64,000 nt of DNA from JAKAXS01 sp965279065. Its GTDB lineage: Bacteria; Pseudomonadota; Alphaproteobacteria; Rhizobiales; Hyphomicrobiaceae. The stretch lies in contig OZ257134.1 in NCBI GenBank assembly GCA_965279065.1, positions 3,720,001 through 3,784,000 of the forward strand, read 5' to 3'. The translations under genes and the position numbers were made by a program. The notes below the pieces were generated by a model. It searched no databases, was not told the origin of the DNA, and worked only from the letters and a program-made list of their open reading frames with translations. Positions 27,726 to 36,048 of the stretch are shown here, piece after piece; within the stretch, counting starts at the first letter, position 1; the number at the start of each line of letters is the position of its first letter.

Positions 27726-28043
27726 GGGGTCGGCTCCTCCGGTTCAAGACGTCTTGTTATTGGGAACTTCGACTTTCGCACCATGCGGCGGTCATGTGAA
27801 CCGTATCCGCACGATCTGGGCCGAGGTATTTTTCGCTGATCCGCGTACGGCTGGCTTTTCTTGGGTGGCGCGGGCAACGCAATCTGATGCCGGCAAAATC
27901 GATGAAATCCGCACGCGCCGCAACACCCGCCGGGTCAGGCCCGAATCTCTCTTGGGTAGTTTTTCGCCTACCCGAACCTGCGCATACTGACGCAGTTCGA
28001 CGTGAACGTTGTGATTGAGGAAGGATTTCGCCGCGTCTCGGGC
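27726..28043 (-). promoter_or_regulatory. Promoter region of the serine-cycle block
   Basis: These 318 bases between the regulator stop and the sgaA start contain no gene. Two signals stand out: the perfect palindrome CAAGACGTCTTG at 27745-27756, about 20 bases before the sgaA start codon, and an inverted repeat GGGTAG-N8-CTACCC at 27954-27973. The second is the size expected for a LuxR/NarL-type dimer site, and such a regulator is encoded right next to it. I cannot assign -35/-10 boxes with confidence. Confidence 0.5.
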
Positions 28044-28706
28044 TCAGACCGACTTCGACATGTAGAGCGCCACCGCCATCGCCCGGTTGTTGACACCCAG
28101 TTTGTCGTAGAGGTTCTTGAGGTGGTATTTCACGGTGTTGCGCGAGATGCCGATGCGCGCCGCGATCTGCAGGTTCGACCAGCCGTTCGCCAGCGCACCG
28201 AGCAGCTCTCGCTCGCGCGCCGTCAGCATGTCGAGCGGATCCTGGTTCAGCGTCTCGATATCGACGAAGGGGAAGCACAGCCGCCCGCGCGACACCGCCG
28301 CGATCGTCTCGATCAGCGCTTCCGGCTCGTCGCTTTTGGAGATGAAGCCCCAGGCCCCGGCGCGGATCGCCGGCTTCAAAACGTCGCCTGCCGTCTCCCC
28401 GGTGTAGATGACGACCCGCGTTGCGGCCTGCCTGCGTTTGACCGTCGCGAGCACGTCGCCGCCGGTCATATCCGTCAGCGACCAGCCGATGACGCCGATG
28501 TCGACCGGATACTTGGCAATCGCGTCGATGAAATCCTTGCCGGTGGCGACCGTGCCCAGCACCTCGAAACGACCGTCGCGCGTGATGATTTCCGCCAGGC
28601 CCGACCGCATGATCGGATTCTTGTCGGCGATTAGGACACGCGACTTCTGGCCCGCGGCAATCGCCGGGGCTCTCTCACGCGTGCCGGTCATCGATAAGTT
28701 GCTCAT
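28044..28706 (-). CDS. LuxR/NarL-type regulator with an atypical receiver domain
   Basis: This is a protein of about 220 residues. Residues 20-140 form a receiver fold and 158-215 a GerE helix-turn-helix (LTARERELLGALANGWSNLQ, then ISRNTVKYHLKNLYDKLGV). The phosphoacceptor aspartate is replaced: the strand-3 segment reads VDIGVIGWSLTDM, putting Gly74 where Asp should be. The acidic pocket is ADKN instead of ADDH. The lysine (SK124) and threonine positions remain. It therefore probably acts without phosphorylation. It lies directly upstream of sgaA, so control of the serine cycle is a reasonable inference. The start is uncertain; an open frame extends 24 codons upstream. Confidence 0.85.
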   Translation of the reverse strand: MSNLSMTGTRERAPAIAAGQKSRVLIADKNPIMRSGLAEIITRDGRFEVLGTVATGKDFIDAIAKYPVDIGVIGWSLTDMTGGDVLATVKRRQAATRVVIYTGETAGDVLKPAIRAGAWGFISKSDEPEALIETIAAVSRGRLCFPFVDIETLNQDPLDMLTARERELLGALANGWSNLQIAARIGISRNTVKYHLKNLYDKLGVNNRAMAVALYMSKSV

Positions 28707-28832
28707 GCTTGCAAAGCCGAAACGTTCAAAGCGCCAGCACCCACCCGGCGCAAGCCGGACCGCCGGGGCAATAGCCACCGCAGGATAGCAGAACCTGAAG
28801 CTCTCGCCGCAGACTAATGCGACGCAGTCGTG

Positions 28833-30677
28833 TTAGCCGCCGTGCTGCCTCTGGCGCTGGCGTTGCAGCCGCATCTCACGATCGTAGAGGGTTTCCCCGC
28901 CCGGAATGCGCATGTCGCCCACGAAGTCCAGGGCGTCCCGACCCGGTAGAGGCGTGATAACGGTGACGATCAGCGCCGCCGCCAGCCCAGCCGGTATTCC
29001 GAACATGGCCGCCAACGCGCTGTCGAGCCCCAGCCACTGCGCCTCGCAGGCCAGCATGGCCAGCGCCGCCACGGCAAAGCCGGTGATCATGCCGGCCATC
29101 GCCCCGTAGGCGTTGCTGCGCTTCCACCAGATCGACAGGATCAGCACGGGAAAGATCGACGACGCCGACAACACGAGCGCCCAGATCAGCAGCCGTAGCG
29201 GATCAGTCGGCGCCAGGATGGCAAAGGCCCCGCCGATGGCCGCCACCAGCATCAATGTGATGCGCCCGGTCGCCAGCCGGATGTTGTCCGGGGCGGCCGT
29301 CGGCGACAGGCCGTCCACGACGTCTTCCGCCAGCACGTGGCCCAGCGCCACGATCGACGCCCCCGCGCCCGCGACCGCGGCTGCCACCAGTCCGGCCAGC
29401 ACCACATGCAGCATCACACCCGGCATGCCGCCCGCCAGCGGCAGCCCCAGAATGATGCCGTCGCGCGCGAACGAAAAACTCGACACTGAGAACTCGCCCG
29501 TCCCCGTGTCGATCTGCGCCAGGTCACTGCCCGAGAGATCCTGTAGCCAACTGGGGATTTGCGCTGCCCCCGCCGCTGTGACGATGTCAAACAGGTATTC
29601 GCGCATGAAGACGGCGATGGACGCCAGCGTGATGACGGTCACGCCGCAGAGCACCGTGGCCCAGCCGAGCGACTTGCGCGTCTCATAGACGCTCGGTGTC
29701 GCCGACAGGCGCGGTAGCAGCCAGGGCGCCGCCGCGATGCCGGCCGCTGTTGTCAGCATGGCGACGAGGAACGCCAGCGAGCCGACCGACCCGTTGGGCG
29801 ACGCAAACCGCTTCGTCACCGGCGTCAGGCCCTCGCCGGCCAGCGCGAACGTCAGCAGGTCCACGGTATCCTTCGACATTTGCAACGCGTTTTCGCTGCG
29901 CCCGAGCGCTCGCAGCACCGGTCCGTGACTGAGTTGCGGAACCGGCATGTTCGTCAGGAAGACGGCGGCGATCGCCACGGGTACGAGCAGCGTCAGCAGG
30001 GCGGCAATGCTGGCCCCCGTACCGGCCCACGTCAGCGACCGCAACCCGCCCGCTACGAGAATGGCGATCAGCACCAGCACCAGGCAGACCGCCATGATCT
30101 CGACATTCGCACCCGAAAGAAACGACGCCGCAAACGCTCCCGCGCGCAGCTCTGCGGCAAGCACCAGGATACACGGCACCGCCACGACCGCGGCACTCAC
30201 CAGCCGCACGACGCGGCTCTCGTACCGGCGCGCGAAGTAGCTCGGCAGCGTGAACGCCCCCGCCTTGCGCAGATACGGCGCGATCATCACCGCGATGACG
30301 ACGAAGCCGGCGACGAACCCGAGCGCCATGCACAGCGCATCGAAGCCGGAAAAAAACAACGCGCCGGTTAGAGCCATGATGCCTGTCGCGCCCAGCGCGC
30401 TCACGACCAGACCCAACCCCGTGTAGAATGCGGGCACGCGCCGCCCGGCCGCAAAGTAGTCGATGGGCTCGCGCGTATAGCCCGCTACCCCGATCGCCGC
30501 GTATAGCGCCAGCGGCCCGATCAGCATCAACAGACCCAGGGTGCTGTCGTCCGCACCGAGCTGTTCGAAGATCGTCAGCACCAATGCCAGCGCCACGAAC
30601 GCGCTGGTAAAGATGCCGAAATAGATGCCGAGCCGCGGATTGATGATCCGCGTCCGCGCGGACGACGTCAGCGCCAT
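28833..30677 (-). CDS. Sodium/solute symporter, large subunit
   Basis: The 614-residue protein has about 13 hydrophobic segments. It belongs to the SSS family (ActP/VC_2705 type): YFAAGRRVPAFYTGLGLVVSALGATGIM near residue 75 and FTLPSYFARRYESR. It imports a small organic anion with Na+; acetate, lactate or pyruvate is typical of relatives, and the substrate here is unknown. The two-component form with a DUF4212 small subunit is confirmed by the partner 87 bases upstream. A charged tail (QRQRQRQHGG) ends it. Confidence 0.88.
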   Translation of the reverse strand: MALTSSARTRIINPRLGIYFGIFTSAFVALALVLTIFEQLGADDSTLGLLMLIGPLALYAAIGVAGYTREPIDYFAAGRRVPAFYTGLGLVVSALGATGIMALTGALFFSGFDALCMALGFVAGFVVIAVMIAPYLRKAGAFTLPSYFARRYESRVVRLVSAAVVAVPCILVLAAELRAGAFAASFLSGANVEIMAVCLVLVLIAILVAGGLRSLTWAGTGASIAALLTLLVPVAIAAVFLTNMPVPQLSHGPVLRALGRSENALQMSKDTVDLLTFALAGEGLTPVTKRFASPNGSVGSLAFLVAMLTTAAGIAAAPWLLPRLSATPSVYETRKSLGWATVLCGVTVITLASIAVFMREYLFDIVTAAGAAQIPSWLQDLSGSDLAQIDTGTGEFSVSSFSFARDGIILGLPLAGGMPGVMLHVVLAGLVAAAVAGAGASIVALGHVLAEDVVDGLSPTAAPDNIRLATGRITLMLVAAIGGAFAILAPTDPLRLLIWALVLSASSIFPVLILSIWWKRSNAYGAMAGMITGFAVAALAMLACEAQWLGLDSALAAMFGIPAGLAAALIVTVITPLPGRDALDFVGDMRIPGGETLYDREMRLQRQRQRQHGG

Positions 30678-30712
30678 GTCCGTGCCTCTTCCCGTTTCGC
30701 CGACACGTCAGA

Positions 30713-30755
30713 GCGCTTCCGGAAAGGTGTGAAGCGGTTTTCCGATAGCAAGCGC
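30713..30755. repeat. Short palindromic intergenic repeat of Rhizobiales type
   Basis: The arms GCGCTT-CCGGAAA and TTTCCG...AAGCGC flank GAAGCGG in the 87-base gap between the symporter genes. From memory, near-identical elements (AAGCGGTTTTCCG core) are scattered in many Rhizobiales genomes. I see only this one copy in the window. Confidence 0.5.
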
Positions 30756-30764
30756 GAACATGCC

Positions 30765-31025
30765 CTAGAGATCTTCATGCGCCCCGTGCCAGTGATCGAT
30801 CGCATCCTGCCGGTTGACGAAGCTCGCCACCGTGATCACCGAGATGATGACGATGCCGTGCAGCACCAGCAGATAGCCCAGTGGGAATCCCAGGAACTTG
30901 CTTGAATTCAGCTTGTCGGCATAGAACGGCAGCACGATCAGCACGATGAAGAACGGCACCAGGCTGGCGATCATCTGCCACTTGGTGTGGTACCAGTAGA
31001 CTTTGCGTTCCTTGCGCTCGATCAT
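30765..31025 (-). CDS. Sodium/solute symporter, small subunit (DUF4212)
   Basis: This is an 86-residue protein with two transmembrane helices (MIASLVPFFIVLIVLPFY and YLLVLHGIVIISVITVASFV). It starts MIERKERKVYWYHTKWQ, the conserved opening of symporter small subunits, and ends with a short acidic tail. It would pair with the large subunit downstream. ATG 31025 is chosen because GGGG lies nine bases upstream; in-frame ATG codons further up give extra residues without family resemblance. It is divergent from mscL. Confidence 0.8.
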   Translation of the reverse strand: MIERKERKVYWYHTKWQMIASLVPFFIVLIVLPFYADKLNSSKFLGFPLGYLLVLHGIVIISVITVASFVNRQDAIDHWHGAHEDL

Positions 31026-31226
31026 TCCTCGCATCCCCACGATCGCACCAGCAAAGCAGCGTAGTGCCGCGCCGATGTGGTTGAACAGCGGCAACATTGA
31101 CCTTTTCCCGATTCGCTATGGACGACCGGGACAAATCTCTCGCAAGAATTCAACGATAAGCGCTTGACCGCTACGGGACTTCGTCGTGGGCTGGCGCCGT
31201 ACCTTTCGCTCCTCACGAGGTGATCA

Positions 31227-31625
31227 ATGTTCAAGGTTCTCAACGAGTTCAAGGACTTTGCCATGCGCGGCAATGTCATCGACCTGGCCGTCGGTGTCAT
31301 CATCGGCGCAGCCTTCGCGCCCATCGTTGGCACCATGGTCGACAACATCATCATGCCGCCCATCGGCTATCTGCTTGCCGGCATCGATTTCTCGAGCCTC
31401 GCAATCACGCTGCCGACCCCGACCGGCGACGGTGTCCCGATCAAGTACGGCCTTTTCCTCAACGCCCTTGTGAAGTTCCTGATCACGGCCTTCGCCATCT
31501 TCCTGGTCGTTAAGGCGATCAATACGATGAAGCGCCCCGCACCGGGCGAGCCCCCGGCGCCGCCGCCGACAGAGCAGTACCTCAAAGAGATCCGCGATCT
31601 CCTCGCCAAACGGCCACTCGCGTAG
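31227..31625 (+). CDS. mscL: Large-conductance mechanosensitive channel
   Basis: This 132-residue protein shows FKDFAMRGNVIDLAVGVIIGAAF, the conserved first helix that forms the gate, then IMPPIGYLLAG, a periplasmic loop, TM2 (FLITAFAIFLVVKAIN) and the C-terminal bundle EQYLKEIRDLLA. The homopentamer opens under osmotic downshock to release solutes. The proline-rich linker PAPGEPPAPPP before the bundle is common. AGGTGATC lies just before ATG. A strong terminator follows. Confidence 0.97.
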   Translation: MFKVLNEFKDFAMRGNVIDLAVGVIIGAAFAPIVGTMVDNIIMPPIGYLLAGIDFSSLAITLPTPTGDGVPIKYGLFLNALVKFLITAFAIFLVVKAINTMKRPAPGEPPAPPPTEQYLKEIRDLLAKRPLA

Positions 31626-31645
31626 TCAACCGACTGCATTTGGCC

Positions 31646-31681
31646 ACGCCTCGCTCGCTTTGACGCGAGCGAGGCGTTTTG
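31646..31681 (+). terminator. Terminator of mscL
   Basis: A perfect 13-bp stem, ACGCCTCGCTCGC/GCGAGCGAGGCGT, is followed by TTTTG. This is the strongest intrinsic terminator in the window. It abuts the stop of the convergent VOC gene and may serve both. Confidence 0.88.
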
Positions 31682-32179
31682 TCAGATGAGAGGCGCCTCG
31701 GCCAGCAGATCGGCGAGATCCAGCCGCCGCGTGAACATCGCCAGGCCGCCGGCGTCATCCTTCGGCCAGTCTGCCTCGTCGCGATCCCAATAGAGTTCGA
31801 CGCCGTTCTCGTCCGGATCGCGCAGGTACAGAGCCTCGCTGACGCCGTGATCTGACGCGCCGTCGAGCGGGATGCCGGCCGCCTGCACCCGCCGCAGCGC
31901 GTCGGCCAACGCCGCCCGCGTCGGATACAGAATCGCCGTGTGAAACAGTCCCGTCGTGCCCGGTGGCGGCGGCGAACCGCCCTTGCTCTCCCACGTGTTC
32001 AGCCCGATGTGGTGGTGATATCCGCCGGCCGAGATGAACGCCGCCTGCGTCCCGAGCCGCTGCATCAGTTGAAAGCCCAGCACGCCGCAGTAAAAGCCGA
32101 GCGCCCGATCCAGATCCGCGACCTTGAGGTGCACGTGTCCGATCCGCGTTCCGGCTGCAATGGGTTTGATAGGTGTCAT
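31682..32179 (-). CDS. VOC-family (glyoxalase/dioxygenase-like) protein
   Basis: This 165-residue protein has paired beta-alpha-beta modules of the vicinal oxygen chelate fold. GHVHLKVADLDRALGFYCGVLG carries the first metal His, then HHHIGLNTW and VELYWDRDEADWP carry the others. It resembles CatE/YfiE-like catechol 2,3-dioxygenase relatives; the substrate is unknown. It is the last gene of argB-HAD-VOC, with ATGA overlap to the HAD gene. Confidence 0.88.
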   Translation of the reverse strand: MTPIKPIAAGTRIGHVHLKVADLDRALGFYCGVLGFQLMQRLGTQAAFISAGGYHHHIGLNTWESKGGSPPPPGTTGLFHTAILYPTRAALADALRRVQAAGIPLDGASDHGVSEALYLRDPDENGVELYWDRDEADWPKDDAGGLAMFTRRLDLADLLAEAPLI

Positions 32180-32991
32180 CGGTTTTCATCGTCGGCGATG
32201 GACTGAGACCCCTGAGTCTGAGTTCCTGCACCACGTAGATCTTCCAGAAACCCACGCAAATCCCGCGTCAAATGGTGCACGTGCGCCGGCAGCACTTGCC
32301 AACGCTCGATTTCCAGCTGCACCGGGTGATCGTGATAGCTCGAATGCACCAGCACCGTCTTCATGCCCAGCACGTGCGGCACTTCCAGGTTGTGCGGCAT
32401 GTCCTCGAACATCGCCGCTTCGGCTGCCTCGACACCGTGCAGCCGCACCATGCGATCGAAGGCGTCGGCCTCGGGCTTTGGCACGTATTCGCAGGCGATG
32501 ATGTCGCAAATGTCCTCGAACTGATCGAGAACGCCGAGCTTTTCGGCCACCCGCTCCGCGTGACGCCGCGACCCGTTGGTGTAGATCAGCTTGCGCCCGG
32601 GCAGCGCCCCGATCGCCGAACGCAACTCCGGCGCTTCCCGCACGACCGACAGGTCGATGTCATGCACGTAGGCTAGGAACGCCTCAGGATCCATCTTGTG
32701 CACGCGCATCAGGCCGGCCAGCGTCGTGCCGAACTGCCGGTAATAGCTCTTCTGCAGGTGCCGTGCGTGCGCGAACGGCACGCCGAGATACTTGGCGATG
32801 AACTCGCCCATGCGGGTATCGACTTCGGCAAACAGATTGCATTCCGCCGGATAGAGCGTGTTGTCGAGATCGAAGATCCACACGCGCGTCGCATCGAAAG
32901 CACGGCGAACCCGCGCCACGTCGACGACGGCATCGATGGCCAGCGGCACCTGCCGTGCCGGCCCCGCCAACGCTGACGCCTTGCGCGTCAT
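32176..32991 (-). CDS. Pyrimidine 5'-nucleotidase (HAD family)
   Basis: This 271-residue HAD phosphatase of the SDT1-like group has the nucleophile motif WIFDLDNTLYPAECNLF, then IYTNGSRRHAERV with the motif II Thr, and MFEDMPHNLEVPHVLGMKTV with the Asp pair region. It dephosphorylates pyrimidine nucleotides in the family. It overlaps argB by 4 bases upstream and the VOC gene downstream, so the three are translationally coupled. The argB-HAD pairing is common in alphaproteobacteria. Confidence 0.9.
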   Translation of the reverse strand: MTRKASALAGPARQVPLAIDAVVDVARVRRAFDATRVWIFDLDNTLYPAECNLFAEVDTRMGEFIAKYLGVPFAHARHLQKSYYRQFGTTLAGLMRVHKMDPEAFLAYVHDIDLSVVREAPELRSAIGALPGRKLIYTNGSRRHAERVAEKLGVLDQFEDICDIIACEYVPKPEADAFDRMVRLHGVEAAEAAMFEDMPHNLEVPHVLGMKTVLVHSSYHDHPVQLEIERWQVLPAHVHHLTRDLRGFLEDLRGAGTQTQGSQSIADDENR

Positions 32992-33971
32992 GCCTTCTTG
33001 AGCGTCCGCGCGCTGACCAGCGTGCCGGCGCCGTGATCGGTCAGCAGCTCCAGCAGCACCGAGTGCGGCACCTTCCCGTTGATGATGACGACGGCTTCAA
33101 CGCCGGCTTCGACCACCTCGATGCAGCCCTCGATCTTCGGAATCATGCCCCCCGTGATCGTACCGTCGCGCATCAGGCCGCGCGCCGTCTCGATGTCGAG
33201 CGCTCCGATCAACTCGCCGTTCTTGTCGAGCACGCCTTCCACGTCCGTCAGCAGCAGCAGGCGTTTCGCCCGCATGCGTGCCGCCAGTGCGGAGGCAAAC
33301 GTATCGGCGTTGATATTCAGCGTATCGCCCTCGCGGCTGATGCCGATGGGCGCGATGACCGGAATGAGATCCGACTTGGAGATCACGTCGACGATATGCG
33401 GATTGACCTCGAGCGGATCGCCGACGTAGCCGATGTCGACCGCCTTCATCAGGTTGCTTTCCGGATCCGGAAGCTCCGTCACGCGGCGCGCGATCATCAG
33501 GTTGGCGTCCTTGCCGCAGATGCCGACGGCCTTGCCGCCCTGGCCGTTGATCGCCGACACGATCTCTTTGTTGATGGCGCCGGCCAGCACCATCTCCACC
33601 ACTTCCACGGTCGGCTTGTCGGTGACCCGCAGCCCCTGCACGAACTCCGATTTGATCTCCAGCTTCTTCAGCATCGCCGCGATCTGCGGACCGCCTCCGT
33701 GCACCACGATCGGATTGACGCCCGACTGCTTCAGGTAGACCACGTCCTGCGCAAAGGCTTTGGCCAGGTCCTCGTCACCCATGGCGTGCCCGCCGAACTT
33801 GATGACGACGGTTTCCTCGTCGTAGCGCAGCATGTTGGGCAACGCCTCGGCCAGAATGCGCGCCTGCACGTGCGCGGAAACTTCCGACGTGTCGGGCATT
33901 ACGGTCGGTGTAGTTGGAGCGGTCTTTGCGGTGGCCATCGGCGGCGGTAAATCCCAAGCGCTCCCGGACAT
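32988..33971 (-). CDS. argB: Acetylglutamate kinase
   Basis: This 327-residue amino acid kinase has VVIKFGGHAMGDE (nucleotide/substrate loop), IVVHGGGPQIAAML, and NINADTFASALAARM toward the C-terminus. It phosphorylates N-acetylglutamate, the second step of arginine synthesis, and is usually feedback-inhibited by arginine. ATG 33971 has GGAGAG nine bases before it; an internal ATG 11 codons later is possible. It leads a coupled three-gene operon. In related genomes engB commonly sits directly upstream; here an opposite-strand gene intervenes. Confidence 0.96.
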   Translation of the reverse strand: MSGSAWDLPPPMATAKTAPTTPTVMPDTSEVSAHVQARILAEALPNMLRYDEETVVIKFGGHAMGDEDLAKAFAQDVVYLKQSGVNPIVVHGGGPQIAAMLKKLEIKSEFVQGLRVTDKPTVEVVEMVLAGAINKEIVSAINGQGGKAVGICGKDANLMIARRVTELPDPESNLMKAVDIGYVGDPLEVNPHIVDVISKSDLIPVIAPIGISREGDTLNINADTFASALAARMRAKRLLLLTDVEGVLDKNGELIGALDIETARGLMRDGTITGGMIPKIEGCIEVVEAGVEAVVIINGKVPHSVLLELLTDHGAGTLVSARTLKKA

Positions 33972-34289
33972 CGAAGACGGCTCTCCGGCGAGAAGCGCGA
34001 CAAAACCAGTGCTCTAGCGCCGAATTCTCGGCACCATTGCGAACGGCAGAGCACTTATATCGGCAAAAGCCGGGGTCTCAACGCTTTTCATGAGGCCGCC
34101 GGGGCAACAGGTGGAGAACATCGTCACTGTGCGCCTGAGGCCACGTGCGTTTTGCGCAACGATCGGATAACGTCAGGCGAAACAAAGGGATTCGCTGCGC
34201 CGGTTCAGCGGGGTGTTGGGTTGGCAGATCGTTTGACATCGAACGCGAGTTCGCGGCAGCAGCAGCCGCAAAGTCAACCTGTGGGCACC
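33972..34289. other. Divergent spacer between argB and the Clp-N gene
   Basis: In these 318 bases I find no gene, no RNA and no strong palindrome. It must hold the argB promoter and that of the opposite gene. The AT-rich piece ACTTATAT near 34054-34060 could be part of the argB promoter. The Clp-N frame is open through the last 138 bases, so its true start could lie upstream of 34290. Confidence 0.4.
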
Positions 34290-36041
34290 ATGATCGCCGA
34301 CGACCTGGCCACGCGAATACCCATGTCGCCGTTCCTCACGGCGACCCTGGCGCGTGCGGCCGACTACGCGACGGCCCAATCCCACGTCGAAGTCGCCGTC
34401 GAGCACCTTTTGCTGGCGTTGACGGAGGATCCGGAAGCCACCGTCGTCCTGAAAACCAGCAACGTCGACGTCGGCCGCCTCAACAGCGAAGTCTCCGACT
34501 TCATTGGCCGTATCGAGGAGCGTCACCCCGAAGGCGCAGGCGGCTCCGTTGCGATCTCCGCCGACTTGCGCCGCATTCTCGAAGCCGCCGCCGCCGCGGC
34601 CCAGCAGGGTCGCCGCCGCGAGATCAACGGCGCCATCGTCCTGGCCGCCATCGTCGGCGATGGCCGCAGTGGCGCAGCCCATATGCTGCGCTCGCAGGGT
34701 CTCACCTTCGAAGAGGCGATCCGCGCCCTGCAGCGCGCCGCGCAGCAAGCCAACAAACCTGCAGCACCCGCTGCCCCGGCCGCGTCGCGGGCCAGCGCCG
34801 ACGACATCCTGGCGGGTGCCCGGGAACGCGTGCAGACCCGCAGCGCCCCCGGCCTGCGCGAAGCCCGGCCAGAAGCCGAACCGGAGCCGACGATCCCGTC
34901 GCTCGGTGGCGGCACGCCACGCTTCGAGAGCGGCCCGCCGCCCGAGGTAGAGCAGCACTATGACTTTGAGCCGGCTCCCACGCTTTCCCACAGTCCTGAG
35001 ACCCGGTCGGAGCGCGAACTCGACGACGCCTTCCTCCAGGAGAGCCAGTCCGGCGGCTTGGGGTCGTTGAGCACCGAGCCCGAACAGGAGTTGCCGAATT
35101 TCGGCGCGTCACCGCCTCCGAGCCCTTCACTGCAGCCTCCTGCGCCGCGGCCGGAAGCTCCGCCACCGCGCGGCCCGGCGGCGGATCGAGCGCCTGGACC
35201 GCGCCGCCAGCAATCCTGGGCACCTCCCGCCCCGCGCGGCGCGCCACAACCGGCCCCAGGCGGCCCACCCCCCCGCGGCGGCCGCATCCCGCCGCCGCTG
35301 CCGCCCAGTCCGGGGCCGCTGCAAATACCGGGACAGATCCCGGCTCAGTTCCCGGCTGCCACGGCTCCCGCCGGCGCGGCCGCACCACGCGGCGCGCCGC
35401 AATCCCGCGTGCCGTGGCCCGAAGCCATCGACCCACCGAGCCAACCGCAAGGCCGGCCCGATGGCGCCGGCCGCCAGCGCCAGAGCGGTCCACGCACCGT
35501 CATTTCCGCCGGACAGCTCGCGCACAACGTGCCCTCGCGCATGAAGGTCGGCGTCTCGCTCGTTTGCGAGGCCCGCATCGGCCGCGCCGACGTCAAGGCC
35601 ATCGTCGAGGGCCTGCAGGGCGGCGGCTCCGTCGTGCGCCAGGAAATCATGGTGACCAAGGCCATGTCGGTGCGCCTGCGCTCGCCCGACGGCGGCTTCT
35701 TCATCGAAGGCAGCTCACCCGAGACGCAGTGGATCGAGAACGTCCTTGGTCTGCCCGCCGAAGATTTCGCTCGCTGGCGCTGGACCATCACGCCGCGCGA
35801 GAAGGGCCGCAAGCGCCTGCAGCTCATTGTCTCGGCCCGCACCGTCGGCTCCGACGGCCTCGCGGCTGAAACCGCGATGCCCGACCAGGTCATCGACATC
35901 CGCGTCCGCACCAACTACGCCCGCAGCCTCAAGCGCTGGCTCGGCTGGGCACTCGCCGCCATCGTCGGCGGTGTCCTCGCCCGCTTCGGCGAAACCGCCT
36001 TCGAAGCCGCCAAGGGCCTCTTCGGCATGTTCAACGGCTGA
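34290..36041 (+). CDS. Clp N-domain protein with proline-rich linker and C-terminal membrane anchor
   Basis: The protein is about 583 residues if it starts at ATG 34290; a TTG at 34152 is also open. Residues 10-150 form a double Clp N domain (PFLTATLARAADYA, VEVAVEHLLLALTEDPEAT), the substrate-adaptor module of ClpA/ClpB/ClpC. No AAA domain follows. Instead comes a 260-residue Pro/Ala/Gln linker, then a beta-rich domain of about 130 residues (MKVGVSLVCEARIG ... FARWRWTITPREKGRKRLQLI), and one transmembrane helix (WLGWALAAIVGGVLARF). It probably faces the cytosol from the membrane. The WxWxxTPxxxGxxxLxL pattern also occurs in multi-domain signalling and conflict proteins. The function is unknown. 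Confidence 0.8.
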   Translation: MIADDLATRIPMSPFLTATLARAADYATAQSHVEVAVEHLLLALTEDPEATVVLKTSNVDVGRLNSEVSDFIGRIEERHPEGAGGSVAISADLRRILEAAAAAAQQGRRREINGAIVLAAIVGDGRSGAAHMLRSQGLTFEEAIRALQRAAQQANKPAAPAAPAASRASADDILAGARERVQTRSAPGLREARPEAEPEPTIPSLGGGTPRFESGPPPEVEQHYDFEPAPTLSHSPETRSERELDDAFLQESQSGGLGSLSTEPEQELPNFGASPPPSPSLQPPAPRPEAPPPRGPAADRAPGPRRQQSWAPPAPRGAPQPAPGGPPPRGGRIPPPLPPSPGPLQIPGQIPAQFPAATAPAGAAAPRGAPQSRVPWPEAIDPPSQPQGRPDGAGRQRQSGPRTVISAGQLAHNVPSRMKVGVSLVCEARIGRADVKAIVEGLQGGGSVVRQEIMVTKAMSVRLRSPDGGFFIEGSSPETQWIENVLGLPAEDFARWRWTITPREKGRKRLQLIVSARTVGSDGLAAETAMPDQVIDIRVRTNYARSLKRWLGWALAAIVGGVLARFGETAFEAAKGLFGMFNG

Positions 36042-36048
36042 CACGCCG

